Below, in pieces: positions 29,557-39,222 of a DNA stretch of 64,000 bases. The position numbers and the translations under genes are program-made. Below the pieces are notes generated by a model, which was not told the DNA's origin, ran no database searches, and saw nothing but the letters and a program-made list of their open reading frames with translations. The DNA is from Roseibium album (lineage in GTDB: Bacteria > Pseudomonadota > Alphaproteobacteria > Rhizobiales > Stappiaceae). The DNA lies in assembly GCA_001404055.1 (NCBI GenBank), contig CXTY01000001.1, positions 62,001 through 126,000 of the forward strand. Reading direction: 5' to 3'. How positions within the stretch are numbered: the stretch's first letter is position 1; each line of letters starts with the position of its first letter.

Positions 29557-30129
29557 ATCACTGAAGCTGAAAATGATGCACGCAAACAACGCGTGCGGTT
29601 GATCGTGATTGGATATCCCTTCGCGCTGGTGGCCATATGCCTCGCCTTGAACATTGCCGTCCTGGGTGTTCAACCGTTGGAAATCGGGTTGCCATCAAAA
29701 CAGGTGATTGCCGCGCTTGTGGTCGCTGGCATCCTTCTGCTGGTCAATCACACGTGGTTGATGACGACGACAGAACTGACGCGCGTTCGTTTTGGGCTTC
29801 ATGCAACACCTGAGGAGTGGGCTGCATCTGACAAGAAGCGTGAAGAGGCCAGTTCGGAGGGACTGGAAGAGCTTGGCAGGCACCATAACGCACATCGCAA
29901 CACAACAGAGAATACGGTCTATTTCATTCTGCTGGCGCTTCTCTTTGCGCTCGCATCGCCTTCTAATCTGGCCACCTATTTATGGATTGTCGGTTTTGCC
30001 GTTGCGCGTCTTGGTTATACGTTCGCCTATCTGGCAGGCAAAGACGGGCAAAGGGGGCTGTTCATGAGCCTTGGTCTTATCAGCCTCTATGGTCTTGCAA
30101 GCTATTTGGCCATTGCGCTCATAATCTGA
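29557..30129 (+). CDS. MAPEG-family membrane protein
   Basis: A 190-residue (from the chosen start) inner-membrane protein with four hydrophobic segments. It carries the MAPEG signature region HHNAHRNTTENTVYFI and ARLGYTFAYLAG. MAPEG proteins use glutathione to modify lipids or electrophiles. The frame has no good ATG: ggaggaggg at 29541-29549 lies 7 bases before an ATC at 29557, so I propose an ATC start. An ATG at 29434 has no ribosome-binding site; GTG at 29596 would also be possible. Start is therefore uncertain, family is not. Confidence 0.8.
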   Translation: MTEAENDARKQRVRLIVIGYPFALVAICLALNIAVLGVQPLEIGLPSKQVIAALVVAGILLLVNHTWLMTTTELTRVRFGLHATPEEWAASDKKREEASSEGLEELGRHHNAHRNTTENTVYFILLALLFALASPSNLATYLWIVGFAVARLGYTFAYLAGKDGQRGLFMSLGLISLYGLASYLAIALII

Positions 30130-30141
30130 GGCCCTGAAACA

Positions 30142-31956
30142 TCAGGGGATCAGCCGGATAACTTCTATCTCGGTCTGTTTGCCCTTTACCTTTTGACGAC
30201 CAATGGGTTCCTGCTGAACGTCTTCCGGTAGCAGACTGGCAACCTCGTTTGATGCCAGGATGATGACATCTGCGGTGCCATCGATTTCCTTGCCCAGGCT
30301 CTCCAGGCGCGCCGCTGCGTTTACTGTGTCACCAATGACGGTGTAATTGACCCGATCAGGTGCCCCGATATCGCCAACCACAAGTGGGCCGACATGAATG
30401 CCAATACGGATGCGGACTGCTTCTTCGCCACGTTCGACGCGTCGCAGATTATCATCACGGATAGCCTGTGCCATTCCCAGAGCAGCACGGGCAGCGTATT
30501 CGGCTGGATTGTCCAGCTTGTCAGGGGCTCCCCAGAAGGCCATCACGCTGTCACCGATATATTTGTCGATCGTCCCGTCCCGTTTGGTGATTTCTGCGCC
30601 AAGCAGAGACAGGTGGTGGTTGACGAAAGCTGCCGTTTGCGAGGCTGACATGCCCTCCGACGCGGACGTGAAACCTGCGATGTCAGTGAAGAGAACGGCG
30701 ACCTCTCTTTCTTCGGGAGGAGCGTCTGCGCGGCCTTCGCTGAGCAGTTTTTGCACCAGAGTTCGCGGGACATATCGGTTGAATGCCGTCAAGCCGCCTA
30801 CCATGGCATTGAAGCCATTGGACAAGTCGTCCAATTCGCGAATGACGCTGGAAGGGAGTGGTTCAACAGCGCTGAGGTTCAGATTTGCAACTTCTTTAGC
30901 TGCAATGGATGCAATTTGAACGGGACGGGCAATCCGCCGCGCTAAGAATACGGCGCCAAAAAGTGAGATTAACAGCAGGACGACCCCCGCGACAATTGCG
31001 GTGACCAGCTGCTGCAGCGGTTGGTCCAGATACTCGGCTGGAAAATGAACACCTATACGCGCTGGTAATCCCATCAGATGGGCGTTGCTTTCCTCGATAA
31101 TGACAAAGCGCTTGTAGCCCTCTTGGTCGTATCCCGCATGCAGATCCAGACCTTCTGCGATGTCGAAGGTGGAGCTTTTTATCTTCTTCATGTTCGCGAA
31201 TTCGGCAAGAAACGTATCGGCGACCTCACTGACGTGGAGTAGCGGCGTATCCGTGCTCAAATCGTCGAATTTCTCGTGAAGGGTCGGATGAGCGATTATC
31301 TCATGCGACCCTTCTTTCATCAAAAACACGGTGATGTCGTCGTTGGAAATGTGCCACGTAATATTCGACATCCGTTCAAGTGACATGCCGATGAGCAAAC
31401 TGCCACGATAGGTGTCGTCTTCGTAAAAGGGGTGCGTGTACACGAAATAGGTATGTTTGCGGCTCGGCATGTAGAGCGGTTCGCTCCAGAACGGATCGAT
31501 CTGTTTGGTGGCCATTTCAGTGAGCGGTACCAGAGAGGGAATATCCGTGGCGAGCTTTAACTCGCCTGCCAGCAATCTGCCGTCTGCATCACCACGATCC
31601 ACATCCACACCTTCTCCGGTCTCGTTCACCAGAACCAGAAATGAGACCCGTTCCAGAGGAGCCAAGGCACCATAGAGGTAGGTGATCATCAAATCAGGAT
31701 CGTTGAAGGCGAGTTCTTTCCTGGACCAGCTCTTTTCCGTGTAGAGCGCGGTTTCGGTAACTGCATGAAGTTGTTCGATAAACGCAATTTCGGAACTCTC
31801 CATCCCCAGGTCGACGAGGCTTCCTCCAAGTTGCCGGATAACTTTTTCAGAGGTGAGCGCCTGGATGATCAGGATCGCCGCGGCGGTAACCAGCACAAAC
31901 GACCCGATAACGGTGGCAAGGGTCGGGGTAATGAAAAGCTTTTTGCGAAGCGACAC
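30142..31956 (-). CDS. Membrane-bound class III adenylate/guanylate cyclase
   Basis: A 604-residue protein that makes cyclic nucleotide. Layout: transmembrane helix at about 10-35, a large periplasmic Cache-like sensor to about 330, a second helix near 340-360, HAMP, then the catalytic domain from about 430. Metal-binding Asp lies in VLFTDIAGFTS and GDSVMAFWG, with the substrate-binding Lys in DKYIGDS and RIGIHVGPLVVGD beyond. The GTG start at 31956 follows gggaaatc. Stands alone, convergent with the MAPEG gene. Confidence 0.9.
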   Translation of the reverse strand: MSLRKKLFITPTLATVIGSFVLVTAAAILIIQALTSEKVIRQLGGSLVDLGMESSEIAFIEQLHAVTETALYTEKSWSRKELAFNDPDLMITYLYGALAPLERVSFLVLVNETGEGVDVDRGDADGRLLAGELKLATDIPSLVPLTEMATKQIDPFWSEPLYMPSRKHTYFVYTHPFYEDDTYRGSLLIGMSLERMSNITWHISNDDITVFLMKEGSHEIIAHPTLHEKFDDLSTDTPLLHVSEVADTFLAEFANMKKIKSSTFDIAEGLDLHAGYDQEGYKRFVIIEESNAHLMGLPARIGVHFPAEYLDQPLQQLVTAIVAGVVLLLISLFGAVFLARRIARPVQIASIAAKEVANLNLSAVEPLPSSVIRELDDLSNGFNAMVGGLTAFNRYVPRTLVQKLLSEGRADAPPEEREVAVLFTDIAGFTSASEGMSASQTAAFVNHHLSLLGAEITKRDGTIDKYIGDSVMAFWGAPDKLDNPAEYAARAALGMAQAIRDDNLRRVERGEEAVRIRIGIHVGPLVVGDIGAPDRVNYTVIGDTVNAAARLESLGKEIDGTADVIILASNEVASLLPEDVQQEPIGRQKVKGKQTEIEVIRLIP

Positions 31957-32108
31957 GTTGATTTCCCGACGTTCAATTGAAATTGCAACAGATTCTTGGC
32001 AACCTGAATACCTGAAGTAATAGAACAACTTCCAAAACAATGCGCGCGTTGGAATTCAAGAAACGAAATCAGACCTGAGCTTGCGTTCAGGCTTTACCTT
32101 CAAAAAGG

Positions 32109-32147
32109 AAAACCCCAAAGGAGTTGATCCTTCGGGGTTTTGCAATT
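32109..32147 (-). terminator. Terminator downstream of SulP
   Basis: The arms aaaaccccaaagga and tccttcggggtttt pair around gttga (one mismatch). On the minus strand the hairpin follows the SulP stop and ends in a T tract; it also faces the cyclase promoter. Confidence 0.8.
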
Positions 32148-32176
32148 TTTTAATCAGGTGAACCAGAGAAGAGACC

Positions 32177-33760
32177 TCAGGTGGCTTTCTCCGGCTCGTC
32201 GAATTTGTGTCCGTAGTCAACAGCAACTTCGTAGTCCGGATCCTCAAGAACTGACACTTCGACCAGGTTGCCGGCTTTGTCGAGCAGGCGCTGACAGTCG
32301 GGTGAAAGGTGGCGCAAATGAAGGCGCTTGCCAGCAGCCTCGTATTTCGACGCCAATGCGTCGATGGATTCCAGTCCGGAATGATCAACTACGCGACTGT
32401 CAATGAAGTCCACGACGACATCATCCGGATCGTTCTTAAGATCGAACAGATCGACAAAGCCGGTTGTGGAACCAAAGAACAGGGGCCCTGAAAGACGGTA
32501 GACTTTCCAGCCTTCCTTGCTGGTGCCGACGCGGGCACTGATGCGGCTCGCAGCATTCCAGGCATAGGCCAGTGCAGAGATGATCACACCGACAACAACG
32601 GCGACGGCAAGATCGGCATAAACGGTCACGCAGGTTACCACGATCATTACCAGCGCATCAGCTATCGGGATCTTGTGCATGATCTTCAAGCTGGCCCAGG
32701 CGAATGTTCCAATTACCACCATGAACATCACACCGACCAGTGCTGCGACCGGGATCTGCTCAATAAGCGAAGAGGCAACAACAATGAAAGACAGAAGGAA
32801 AAGCGCCGCCGCAATGCCGGAAATGCGGGTGCGGGCACCGGATTTCACGTTGATCATTGATTGACCGATCATGGCGCAACCACCCATGCCACCGAAGAAA
32901 CCGGTGACGATGTTTGCAGTACCCTGTGCAAGACACTCCTTGGAAGCGCCACCCTTGGTGTTGGTAAGGTCAGCCACGAGGTTCAGCGTCAAAAGCGATT
33001 CAATAAGGCCGATAGCCGCAAGGATCACTGCATAGGGAACAATGATTTCAAGCGTTTCCCAGTCCAGCGGGACCATTGGGATATGAAATTCCGGCAGGCC
33101 GCCTGCGATGGAAGCTAGGTCGCCGACTGAACGGGTATCAAGGTTGAAGCCCAGTACGAGGGCAGATACCACGAGAATACCCGCCAATGGCGCCGGGAAA
33201 GCTGTTGTGATCTTTGGCAGAAACCAGGTCACTGCCATGGTCAAGGCAACCAGACCAAGCATCAGGTACAGCTTGGACCCTGTCATCCAGGTAAGACCGC
33301 CGGCACCGTCTGGAACCTTGAACTGGCCGAGCTGTGCAAGGAAAATCACGATCGCAAGGCCGTTTACGAAGCCAAGCATCACCGGATGGGGAACCATCCG
33401 GATAAATTTACCCCACCTGAGTACGCCAAAGAGGATCTGCAAAATGCCCATCAAAACGACGGTTGCGAAGAGATACTCAACACCGTGCTGAGCGACAAGC
33501 GCTACCATGACCACAGCGAGGGCGCCTGTTGCGCCGGATATCATGCCGGGCCGACCGCCGATACATGCCGTTATCAGACCAACAAAGAAAGCCGCGTAGA
33601 GGCCAACAAGTGGGTTAACACCGGCGACAAACGCAAATGCAACGGCCTCCGGCACCAATGCCAAAGCAACAGTCAGTCCTGCCAGCAGCTCAATTTTGAT
33701 GCGTGAGGCATCCAATTTCGTTGATTGTACAGGCGTCTCCGCCTCGGCTTGTGCAGACAA
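32177..33760 (-). CDS. SulP-family inorganic anion transporter with STAS domain
   Basis: A 527-residue transporter. About 11 hydrophobic helices fill residues 25-410, with the SulP marks PEAVAFAFVAGVNPLVGLYAAF and GGMGGCAMIGQS. The cytosolic STAS domain (about 420-520) has DFIDSRVVDHSGLESI. Substrates of the family are sulfate, bicarbonate or related anions; which one here is open. The start is a TTG at 33760 with ggag 6 bases upstream, since no ATG fits the family N-terminus. Single gene with its own terminator. Confidence 0.93.
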   Translation of the reverse strand: MSAQAEAETPVQSTKLDASRIKIELLAGLTVALALVPEAVAFAFVAGVNPLVGLYAAFFVGLITACIGGRPGMISGATGALAVVMVALVAQHGVEYLFATVVLMGILQILFGVLRWGKFIRMVPHPVMLGFVNGLAIVIFLAQLGQFKVPDGAGGLTWMTGSKLYLMLGLVALTMAVTWFLPKITTAFPAPLAGILVVSALVLGFNLDTRSVGDLASIAGGLPEFHIPMVPLDWETLEIIVPYAVILAAIGLIESLLTLNLVADLTNTKGGASKECLAQGTANIVTGFFGGMGGCAMIGQSMINVKSGARTRISGIAAALFLLSFIVVASSLIEQIPVAALVGVMFMVVIGTFAWASLKIMHKIPIADALVMIVVTCVTVYADLAVAVVVGVIISALAYAWNAASRISARVGTSKEGWKVYRLSGPLFFGSTTGFVDLFDLKNDPDDVVVDFIDSRVVDHSGLESIDALASKYEAAGKRLHLRHLSPDCQRLLDKAGNLVEVSVLEDPDYEVAVDYGHKFDEPEKAT

Positions 33761-34138
33761 GACTTACTCCAGATCGGTTTGTATTGCAGTGAAGGTCGCC
33801 AACGCCTGTCCAGGCTGGCTCTTGACCTAGATCAATTTGAGAGACTTCTAATCGATTTATTGCGATGCAGCAAGACTTTCAAAGAATTGTTGCTGGTCAT
33901 TTGCAGATCATTGTCAATTCTAGCCCCGTGATACCTCACTAATAAGGTGCTTGGGAGGCTGATATTGTGGTTTTGCAATGCGGAACTGTAGCTCCAGGTT
34001 GAAATTGAGCGCATTGATTGTCGGTGATCGTTATCAACATTTCTCGCATGTTGTAAAATTGGGCAGGCTTGGGAGCACCGACGATTCGCTGGTTCAATCC
34101 GTGGCTTCTGGTTGGAATGTGAAAAAGAGCGAGACACC
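33761..34138. other. Intergenic region, SulP / first orphan binding protein
   Basis: About 380 bases, AT-richer than the surrounding genes, holding the divergent promoters of SulP and the binding-protein cluster. No RNA gene, repeat or credible small gene seen. Confidence 0.4.
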
Positions 34139-34879
34139 ATGCGAACCCCAATTGGTTTCGGAATAACGCTTCTTGCCTTCTGCATTACTTTTGCTGCCAA
34201 CGCGAAAGAGAAACTTGTCTTTTCAGCGATCGAGAATGCCCCCAATGGCTGCATTGCGGGCGCTGTTCTGGAGGCGGCCTACCAAAAAATTGGCATAGAT
34301 ATTGAAATTTACTTCACGTCTGGAAAACGAGCGCTTGTTGTCTCTTCTGGAGGAAGCGTGGACGGAGAGGTCGCTCGTATTCGTGAGGTCGCCCAAAAAC
34401 ACCCGACTCTGGTTAGAATTGAAGTTCCAATTGCAACACTGAAAACGGCGTTTTTTACTGCGGAATCTGATGATCTATCTCAGTTGAGGGAAGATGACCT
34501 ACCCACCTCAAAAGTAGGGCTGCTGACGGGCGTTGTCCGCTCTGAGCAGATGGCGCAAGACTTCGAAGACGTCTGGCACGGTCAGTCCTATTTTGAACTT
34601 TTCGACATGCTCAATGTCGGTAATCTTGATGCTGTAATCGCCGACCTTGTTGCCGGGCGAGTTATACTTAGTGAACTTGGTTGGAGACATATTGACGTGC
34701 TCGAAGGTGTCGTTCGCCGTGATCCCCTATATCACTATCTGCACGAAAAAAACGCTCACCTTGCACCAGAAATTACGGCCGTTCTGGAAAGCATGGCCGC
34801 TAGTGGCGAAGTTTCTGAGCTAATTGAGCAAAAAATAGCAAGTATCTTAGATGATGGATTGCGATGCAGCTCTGAATGA
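34139..34879 (+). CDS. Orphan periplasmic binding protein, paralog A
   Basis: A 246-residue exported protein with a signal peptide (cleavage after ANA) and a family 3-like binding fold. It shares with the genes at 35067 and 36929 the block GSVDGEVARI, the KVGLLTGVVRSEQ strand, and YHYLHEKNAHLAPEI near the C-terminus. No permease or ATPase genes are near. These proteins resemble stand-alone binding proteins of gammaproteobacteria whose ligands are unknown. The start ATG is preceded by gagcgag. First of four in tandem. Confidence 0.82.
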   Translation: MRTPIGFGITLLAFCITFAANAKEKLVFSAIENAPNGCIAGAVLEAAYQKIGIDIEIYFTSGKRALVVSSGGSVDGEVARIREVAQKHPTLVRIEVPIATLKTAFFTAESDDLSQLREDDLPTSKVGLLTGVVRSEQMAQDFEDVWHGQSYFELFDMLNVGNLDAVIADLVAGRVILSELGWRHIDVLEGVVRRDPLYHYLHEKNAHLAPEITAVLESMAASGEVSELIEQKIASILDDGLRCSSE

Positions 34880-35066
34880 ATAGTAACAAAGTAGTCGTTC
34901 GGTTATTTAAGCTGCTAACTGATAGGTTGTGAATGAGTGTGTCCTATTTTGATTAGGTTTCCGTTGAGTTTCAATTCATGAGTAGTTGCTCAGGGCTTTG
35001 AATAGGTCCTATTGTCGTGGCTAACTTGAAAATTGCGGTAAACGCGCAAGGGCAGGAGATGTAGCA

Positions 35067-35789
35067 ATGCGGCACCTGCAAGGTATTTGCCTAATTGTTT
35101 TACTGATGTGCGTCCCAATCGCGGCGTCGGCGCAGCAGAAACTGGTGTTGTCGACAATTGAGCGATCTCCCAATGGGGCGATCGGAGCTGCGGTTCTAAA
35201 GGTGGCCTATAAAAAACTCGGGATAGAGGTTGAGGTTTATCAAACTTCCGGGAAACGCTCTCTGATGGTTTCATCTTCCGGAACTGTTGACGGGGAAGTA
35301 TTGCGGATAGGCGCTGTTGCACAATCATTCCCAACCCTGATCCAGATTGACGTTCCAATCAAGAAACTGAAACTGGCGGTTTTCAGAAAAAAATCAGAGC
35401 TAACGAGTTGGACATTCGACGACTTACCTGAACTCAGGGTGGGGCAACTTGCGGGCGCAGTTAGACTCGACACGTTTACCAAGAATTATTCGGATGTTTG
35501 GCGGGGACATTCCAATCGAGAATTGTTCGAGATGCTGCAGGCAGGAAACCTTGACGCAATCGTGATTGATTATGCAGCTGGCAAGCTCGTTGTCAGAGAA
35601 CTTGGCCTGACCACGATTGAAGTATTGGAAAAGACAATTGATGAAGAAGACATGTTTCATTTCCTTCATGAAAAACACGTGACTTTGGTTCCAGAGATTA
35701 CGCGCGTGTTGAAGGAAATGGAAAGCACAGGTGAAATTAATGGCATTGTGAAAGAGACGATGGAGAACTTTGAAATTGTCGTGAATTAG
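35067..35789 (+). CDS. Orphan periplasmic binding protein, paralog B
   Basis: A 240-residue exported protein, signal peptide cleaved after ASA. Closely parallel to paralog A over its whole length: LVLSTIERSPNGAIGAAVL opens the mature part, followed by GTVDGEVLRI, RVGQLAGAVRLD, and FHFLHEKHVTLVPEI. Start ATG has gcaggaga about 9 bases upstream. The 187-base gap to paralog A has no terminator, so the two may share a transcript. Ligand unknown. Confidence 0.82.
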   Translation: MRHLQGICLIVLLMCVPIAASAQQKLVLSTIERSPNGAIGAAVLKVAYKKLGIEVEVYQTSGKRSLMVSSSGTVDGEVLRIGAVAQSFPTLIQIDVPIKKLKLAVFRKKSELTSWTFDDLPELRVGQLAGAVRLDTFTKNYSDVWRGHSNRELFEMLQAGNLDAIVIDYAAGKLVVRELGLTTIEVLEKTIDEEDMFHFLHEKHVTLVPEITRVLKEMESTGEINGIVKETMENFEIVVN

Positions 35790-35942
35790 TAAATTAAGCA
35801 GCCAAGAAAGTTAAAAATCTTGGTATTTTGTTTTTTATGAGGAATTGTCTAGATATTTTTCACGATATTGAATTCTTCTGCCTATTGTAATTTCATAGAT
35901 GTGGTCAGCAACTTGATTTGAGTAGTAATCAGGGGTTGTTAA

Positions 35943-36695
35943 ATGGCATGTCTTCTCGCGAAATACATATCGTTACTTTTGTCATTAGCATTTTTTATAT
36001 TACCTGCGCGTGCGTCGGACATGACGCTGGCAACGGACGACTGGCCGCCTTTCCGAATATCAGAGAATGACGGCCTCATTGGGCTTGATCTGGATCTTAT
36101 GGACGAGATAGCGCGTCGTGCCGGGGCAGACTTGCGTGTCGTCAAAATGCCTTGGGGGCGAAGCCTGACATCCATGGAAAGCGGTACGGTCGATGTCATG
36201 ACCGGTTTGGCATATCGGGAAGAAAGAGCAGTGTATATTGCCTATACCGACACGCCCTATTTCAATTGCACCACTTCATTTTATACGCTCGCCGGACGGG
36301 AAAACGAAATTCAAACCTATGAAGACCTGACAAAGCATCAGATAGGTTTTGTCCTGCACTCGGCCTATTTCGATCAGTTCGACAATGACAGTTCCTTGGA
36401 CAAAGTAGGTGTTCCTCAGGAGCAAACGCTCATCGACATGCTGGTAAAGGAACGATTTGCAGTCATGATCGGCACGGATTGCCAAGTCGACTATTTTATC
36501 GAACGTCAGGGATTGTCAGAGAAAATTGAAAAGGCTCCATACAATCCGGGCAATTCGGTTGATCTCTATTTGGGAGTTTCAAAAAAGTCCGATTGGGCAA
36601 AACAACTTGACCTGCTGAACAAGGTCGTCAAGGAGCTTGTCGATGAAGGGTTCGTGGACAAGATTGCGCAACAGTATTACGGCGCGCAATCTTGA
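35943..36695 (+). CDS. Periplasmic binding protein, family 3 (polar amino-acid type)
   Basis: A 250-residue exported protein with a signal peptide (cleavage after ARA). It is more typical of the polar amino-acid binding family than its neighbours: TDDWPPFRISENDGLIGLDLDLMDEIARRAG at the start, then VDVMTGLAYREERA and the hinge TTSFYTLAG. A Cys in TDCQVDY may pair with NCTTSF. It sits between paralogs B and C, again without transporter genes. Confidence 0.85.
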   Translation: MACLLAKYISLLLSLAFFILPARASDMTLATDDWPPFRISENDGLIGLDLDLMDEIARRAGADLRVVKMPWGRSLTSMESGTVDVMTGLAYREERAVYIAYTDTPYFNCTTSFYTLAGRENEIQTYEDLTKHQIGFVLHSAYFDQFDNDSSLDKVGVPQEQTLIDMLVKERFAVMIGTDCQVDYFIERQGLSEKIEKAPYNPGNSVDLYLGVSKKSDWAKQLDLLNKVVKELVDEGFVDKIAQQYYGAQS

Positions 36696-36928
36696 GAAAA
36701 TTTGACAATTGGCTAACGATTTCAATCGAGGGGGCAGTAATGAAGTGAATTCCCGTAGCCTTAGTTTCTCGGAAATTGCGTTGTTGTTATTGAGCGCAGC
36801 CTTTTGCAACTGAATGAAAATGTATCATAATTCCCCACTCCAAACATGAGATGGCGCCAATTGGGCATCCTTCGTAAAAATGCGCATTACCCATTGAAAC
36901 GACTGTTTCCAGATCGGGGAGAATGGTG

Positions 36929-37636
36929 ATGCGCCATATTTGTATCTGTACGGCAATGTATTTTTTTGTCTTTGCAAATATGGTTGTGGCTGAGGAAAAA
37001 TTGCGCTTTTCCAAGTTTGAGGCTCCCAATCTAATACCTCTAGCCGAACAAATCATAAGCCGTGCTTATGCAGAACTGGGTATTAGCATCGAAACAGTGA
37101 AAGCCAATCCTCGCCGCGCGCTCCTAGATGCGGCGGGCGGCAAGACTGACGGCGACCTTGTACGTGTTCACAAAGTCGGCTCTCTCCACGAGAGCCTCAT
37201 AAGAGTTGAAGTTCCGGTCATCGTGGCTCGCATATACGCCTTTTCAAACAAGCCAGAACTTCGTGGCAGACCTTTCGGCGAGCTGAAACATCTACGAATC
37301 GGACATGTTGCCGGAGCAAAGTTTGCACAGGATCTCGCGGTGGATTTTTTGGATGTGTGGACCGCCGACAGTGCTGAGCAGTTGTTCGAGATGTTACAGC
37401 GCGACCGCCTCGATCTTGTGATCGTCGGTGAACGAACTGGACCTCGGATCATCCGCGAACGGAAATTGTCTGGCATAATCCGGTTGCAGCCGGCTTTACG
37501 GGAAATTCCATTTTACCATTATTTGCATGAAAAGCACGCCGACCTCGCGCCGAAAGTCGAGGAGGTATTGCGTCGAAATTTTATTGAAAAACAAAATAAG
37601 ATACCAAACATAGAAGCAGCAGATACACCTAATTGA
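36929..37636 (+). CDS. Orphan periplasmic binding protein, paralog C
   Basis: A 235-residue exported protein, signal peptide cleaved after VVA. It shares GKTDGDLVRVHKV, RIGHVAGAKFAQD and YHYLHEKHADLAPKV with paralogs A and B but is more diverged, and lacks the SPNG block. ATG at 36929 is preferred over 36923 because ggggaga sits 6 bases before it. Last of the four; a short hairpin lies 45 bases after the stop. Ligand and partner unknown. Confidence 0.82.
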   Translation: MRHICICTAMYFFVFANMVVAEEKLRFSKFEAPNLIPLAEQIISRAYAELGISIETVKANPRRALLDAAGGKTDGDLVRVHKVGSLHESLIRVEVPVIVARIYAFSNKPELRGRPFGELKHLRIGHVAGAKFAQDLAVDFLDVWTADSAEQLFEMLQRDRLDLVIVGERTGPRIIRERKLSGIIRLQPALREIPFYHYLHEKHADLAPKVEEVLRRNFIEKQNKIPNIEAADTPN

Positions 37637-38019
37637 TTTCAGTTCGGTGTCATCCGTGTTTGTGTCTGGCTGGCGAAGTTGGGGATCTATTAGATCCCCG
37701 CAGTCGAATTTTCTATCATTGGCAACCTACGCAATGCAGCTTTTGCGTAAAGCGCAGCGCAGGGGCGTGCTGTATCTGAATATCTGGTGACTTAGACAAG
37801 CCTCCCAGCGCACTCGATCTGAAACTATCGATCTTGCATTCACCTCTTTCCAAAAATAGGTTCCAAATCGAAAGTCTGCTGATTGTGAACGGCTGAGCAA
37901 ACGGCGTAACCTACCCCAAATTACCACCCAATTAGAGATCTGAATTGGCTTGGCGAAGTAAAAGCTCGACGCCGATCAGGTCGCAGATTAAAACCAGTGA
38001 AATGCTACCGGGAGGAACT
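37637..38019. other. Intergenic region after the binding-protein cluster
   Basis: About 380 bases. At 37681-37699 ggggatct and agatcccc pair around att, a possible terminator without a strong T tract. A 66-codon minus-strand frame (37727-37927) has no recognisable content and no good start. The 3' part must hold the aminotransferase promoter. Confidence 0.4.
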
Positions 38020-39198
38020 ATGAAACCGACCAATCCGGTGTTTACCGGTATCAACACCACTGTCTTTGAAACCATGTCCCGACTGGCTATGGCCCATTAT
38101 GCGGTTAATCTGGGGCAAGGGTTTCCGGATGTCGATGGTCCTGAGGACATTCGGCAAGTTGCTGCAAAAGCGCTTATCGATGGACCCAATCAGTATCCAC
38201 CAATGCTTGGCTTACCTGAATTGCGTGGTGCGGTTGCCGATGCAAACAAACGGTTCTACGGCCTGGATGTCGACCCGAATAGCGAGGTTCTGGTAACCTC
38301 TGGTGCCACGGAAGCACTTGCTGATTGTATATTTGCGCTGGTGTCGCCAGGTGATGAGGTTGTTCTCATTGAGCCGCTTTACGACTGCTATCTGCCGCTT
38401 GTGAAAAGGGCAGGTGGAATTCCAATAAAGGTTCGGGTGGCTCCGCCTGATTGGCATCTTGATCCGGAAGCTCTCGGGGCTGCATTTTCCGACAAGACTA
38501 AGGCCATATTGATCAATAATCCGATGAACCCGACAGCCAAGGTGTTTTCAGATGCCGAGCTGCAGTTGATAGCGGATCTTTGCCAGCAACATGATGCATA
38601 TGCGATCTGCGACGAAGTCTATGAGCATCTTGTCTTTGACGGACAAAAACACCGACCACTGATGGCTCTTGAGGGGATGCGTGAGCGTTCGGTCCGGATC
38701 GGATCGGCAGGCAAGACTTTCTCACTGACAGGCTGGAAGGTGGGCTATGTCACCGGCCCTGAAGCGTTGATTGATCCGATTGCCAAAGCGCACCAATGGA
38801 CAACCTTCACCACACCGCCAAATCTGCAAAAGGCCGTCGCTTTCGGTCTTGGAAAGGACGACAGCTACTATCATGAGCTTGCTCACGACCTGATGAACAA
38901 GCGAGACCGGATGGCGCGAGGCTTGTCGGCACTTGGATTTTCGGTTCTGCCCTGTGCTTCAACTTATTTTCTGACCTGCGGTTTTGATGGGTTGGGACTG
39001 GGCAAATCAGATGTCGAAGCATGCGAAACGCTGGTCAAGGAGGCCGGTGTAGCCGTGGTCCCCGTTTCGGCATTTTATGGTGAAGATGCGCCAACTGATT
39101 ATGTTCGTTTTTGCTTCTGCAAGAAAAACGAAGTGATCGATGAGGCGCTGGCACGCCTCTCAGCTTTTTTGACTGCGGCATCAGCCGAATCCGCATAG
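38020..39198 (+). CDS. Class I/II PLP aminotransferase
   Basis: A 392-residue cytosolic enzyme of fold type I. The PLP lysine is Lys232 in SAGKTFSLTGWKVGY; NNPMNPTAKVFS and CDEVYEHLVFDG are the PLP-binding blocks; RFCFCKK holds the substrate carboxylate Arg. The pattern matches the YbdL/kynurenine-type aminotransferases that act on methionine, glutamine or aromatic amino acids. ATG at 38020 has ggagga 4 bases upstream. It is followed by an asparaginase gene 24 bases later. Confidence 0.9.
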   Translation: MKPTNPVFTGINTTVFETMSRLAMAHYAVNLGQGFPDVDGPEDIRQVAAKALIDGPNQYPPMLGLPELRGAVADANKRFYGLDVDPNSEVLVTSGATEALADCIFALVSPGDEVVLIEPLYDCYLPLVKRAGGIPIKVRVAPPDWHLDPEALGAAFSDKTKAILINNPMNPTAKVFSDAELQLIADLCQQHDAYAICDEVYEHLVFDGQKHRPLMALEGMRERSVRIGSAGKTFSLTGWKVGYVTGPEALIDPIAKAHQWTTFTTPPNLQKAVAFGLGKDDSYYHELAHDLMNKRDRMARGLSALGFSVLPCASTYFLTCGFDGLGLGKSDVEACETLVKEAGVAVVPVSAFYGEDAPTDYVRFCFCKKNEVIDEALARLSAFLTAASAESA

Positions 39199-39222
39199 CG
39201 TGAAGCAAGTATTTTGACCAAC

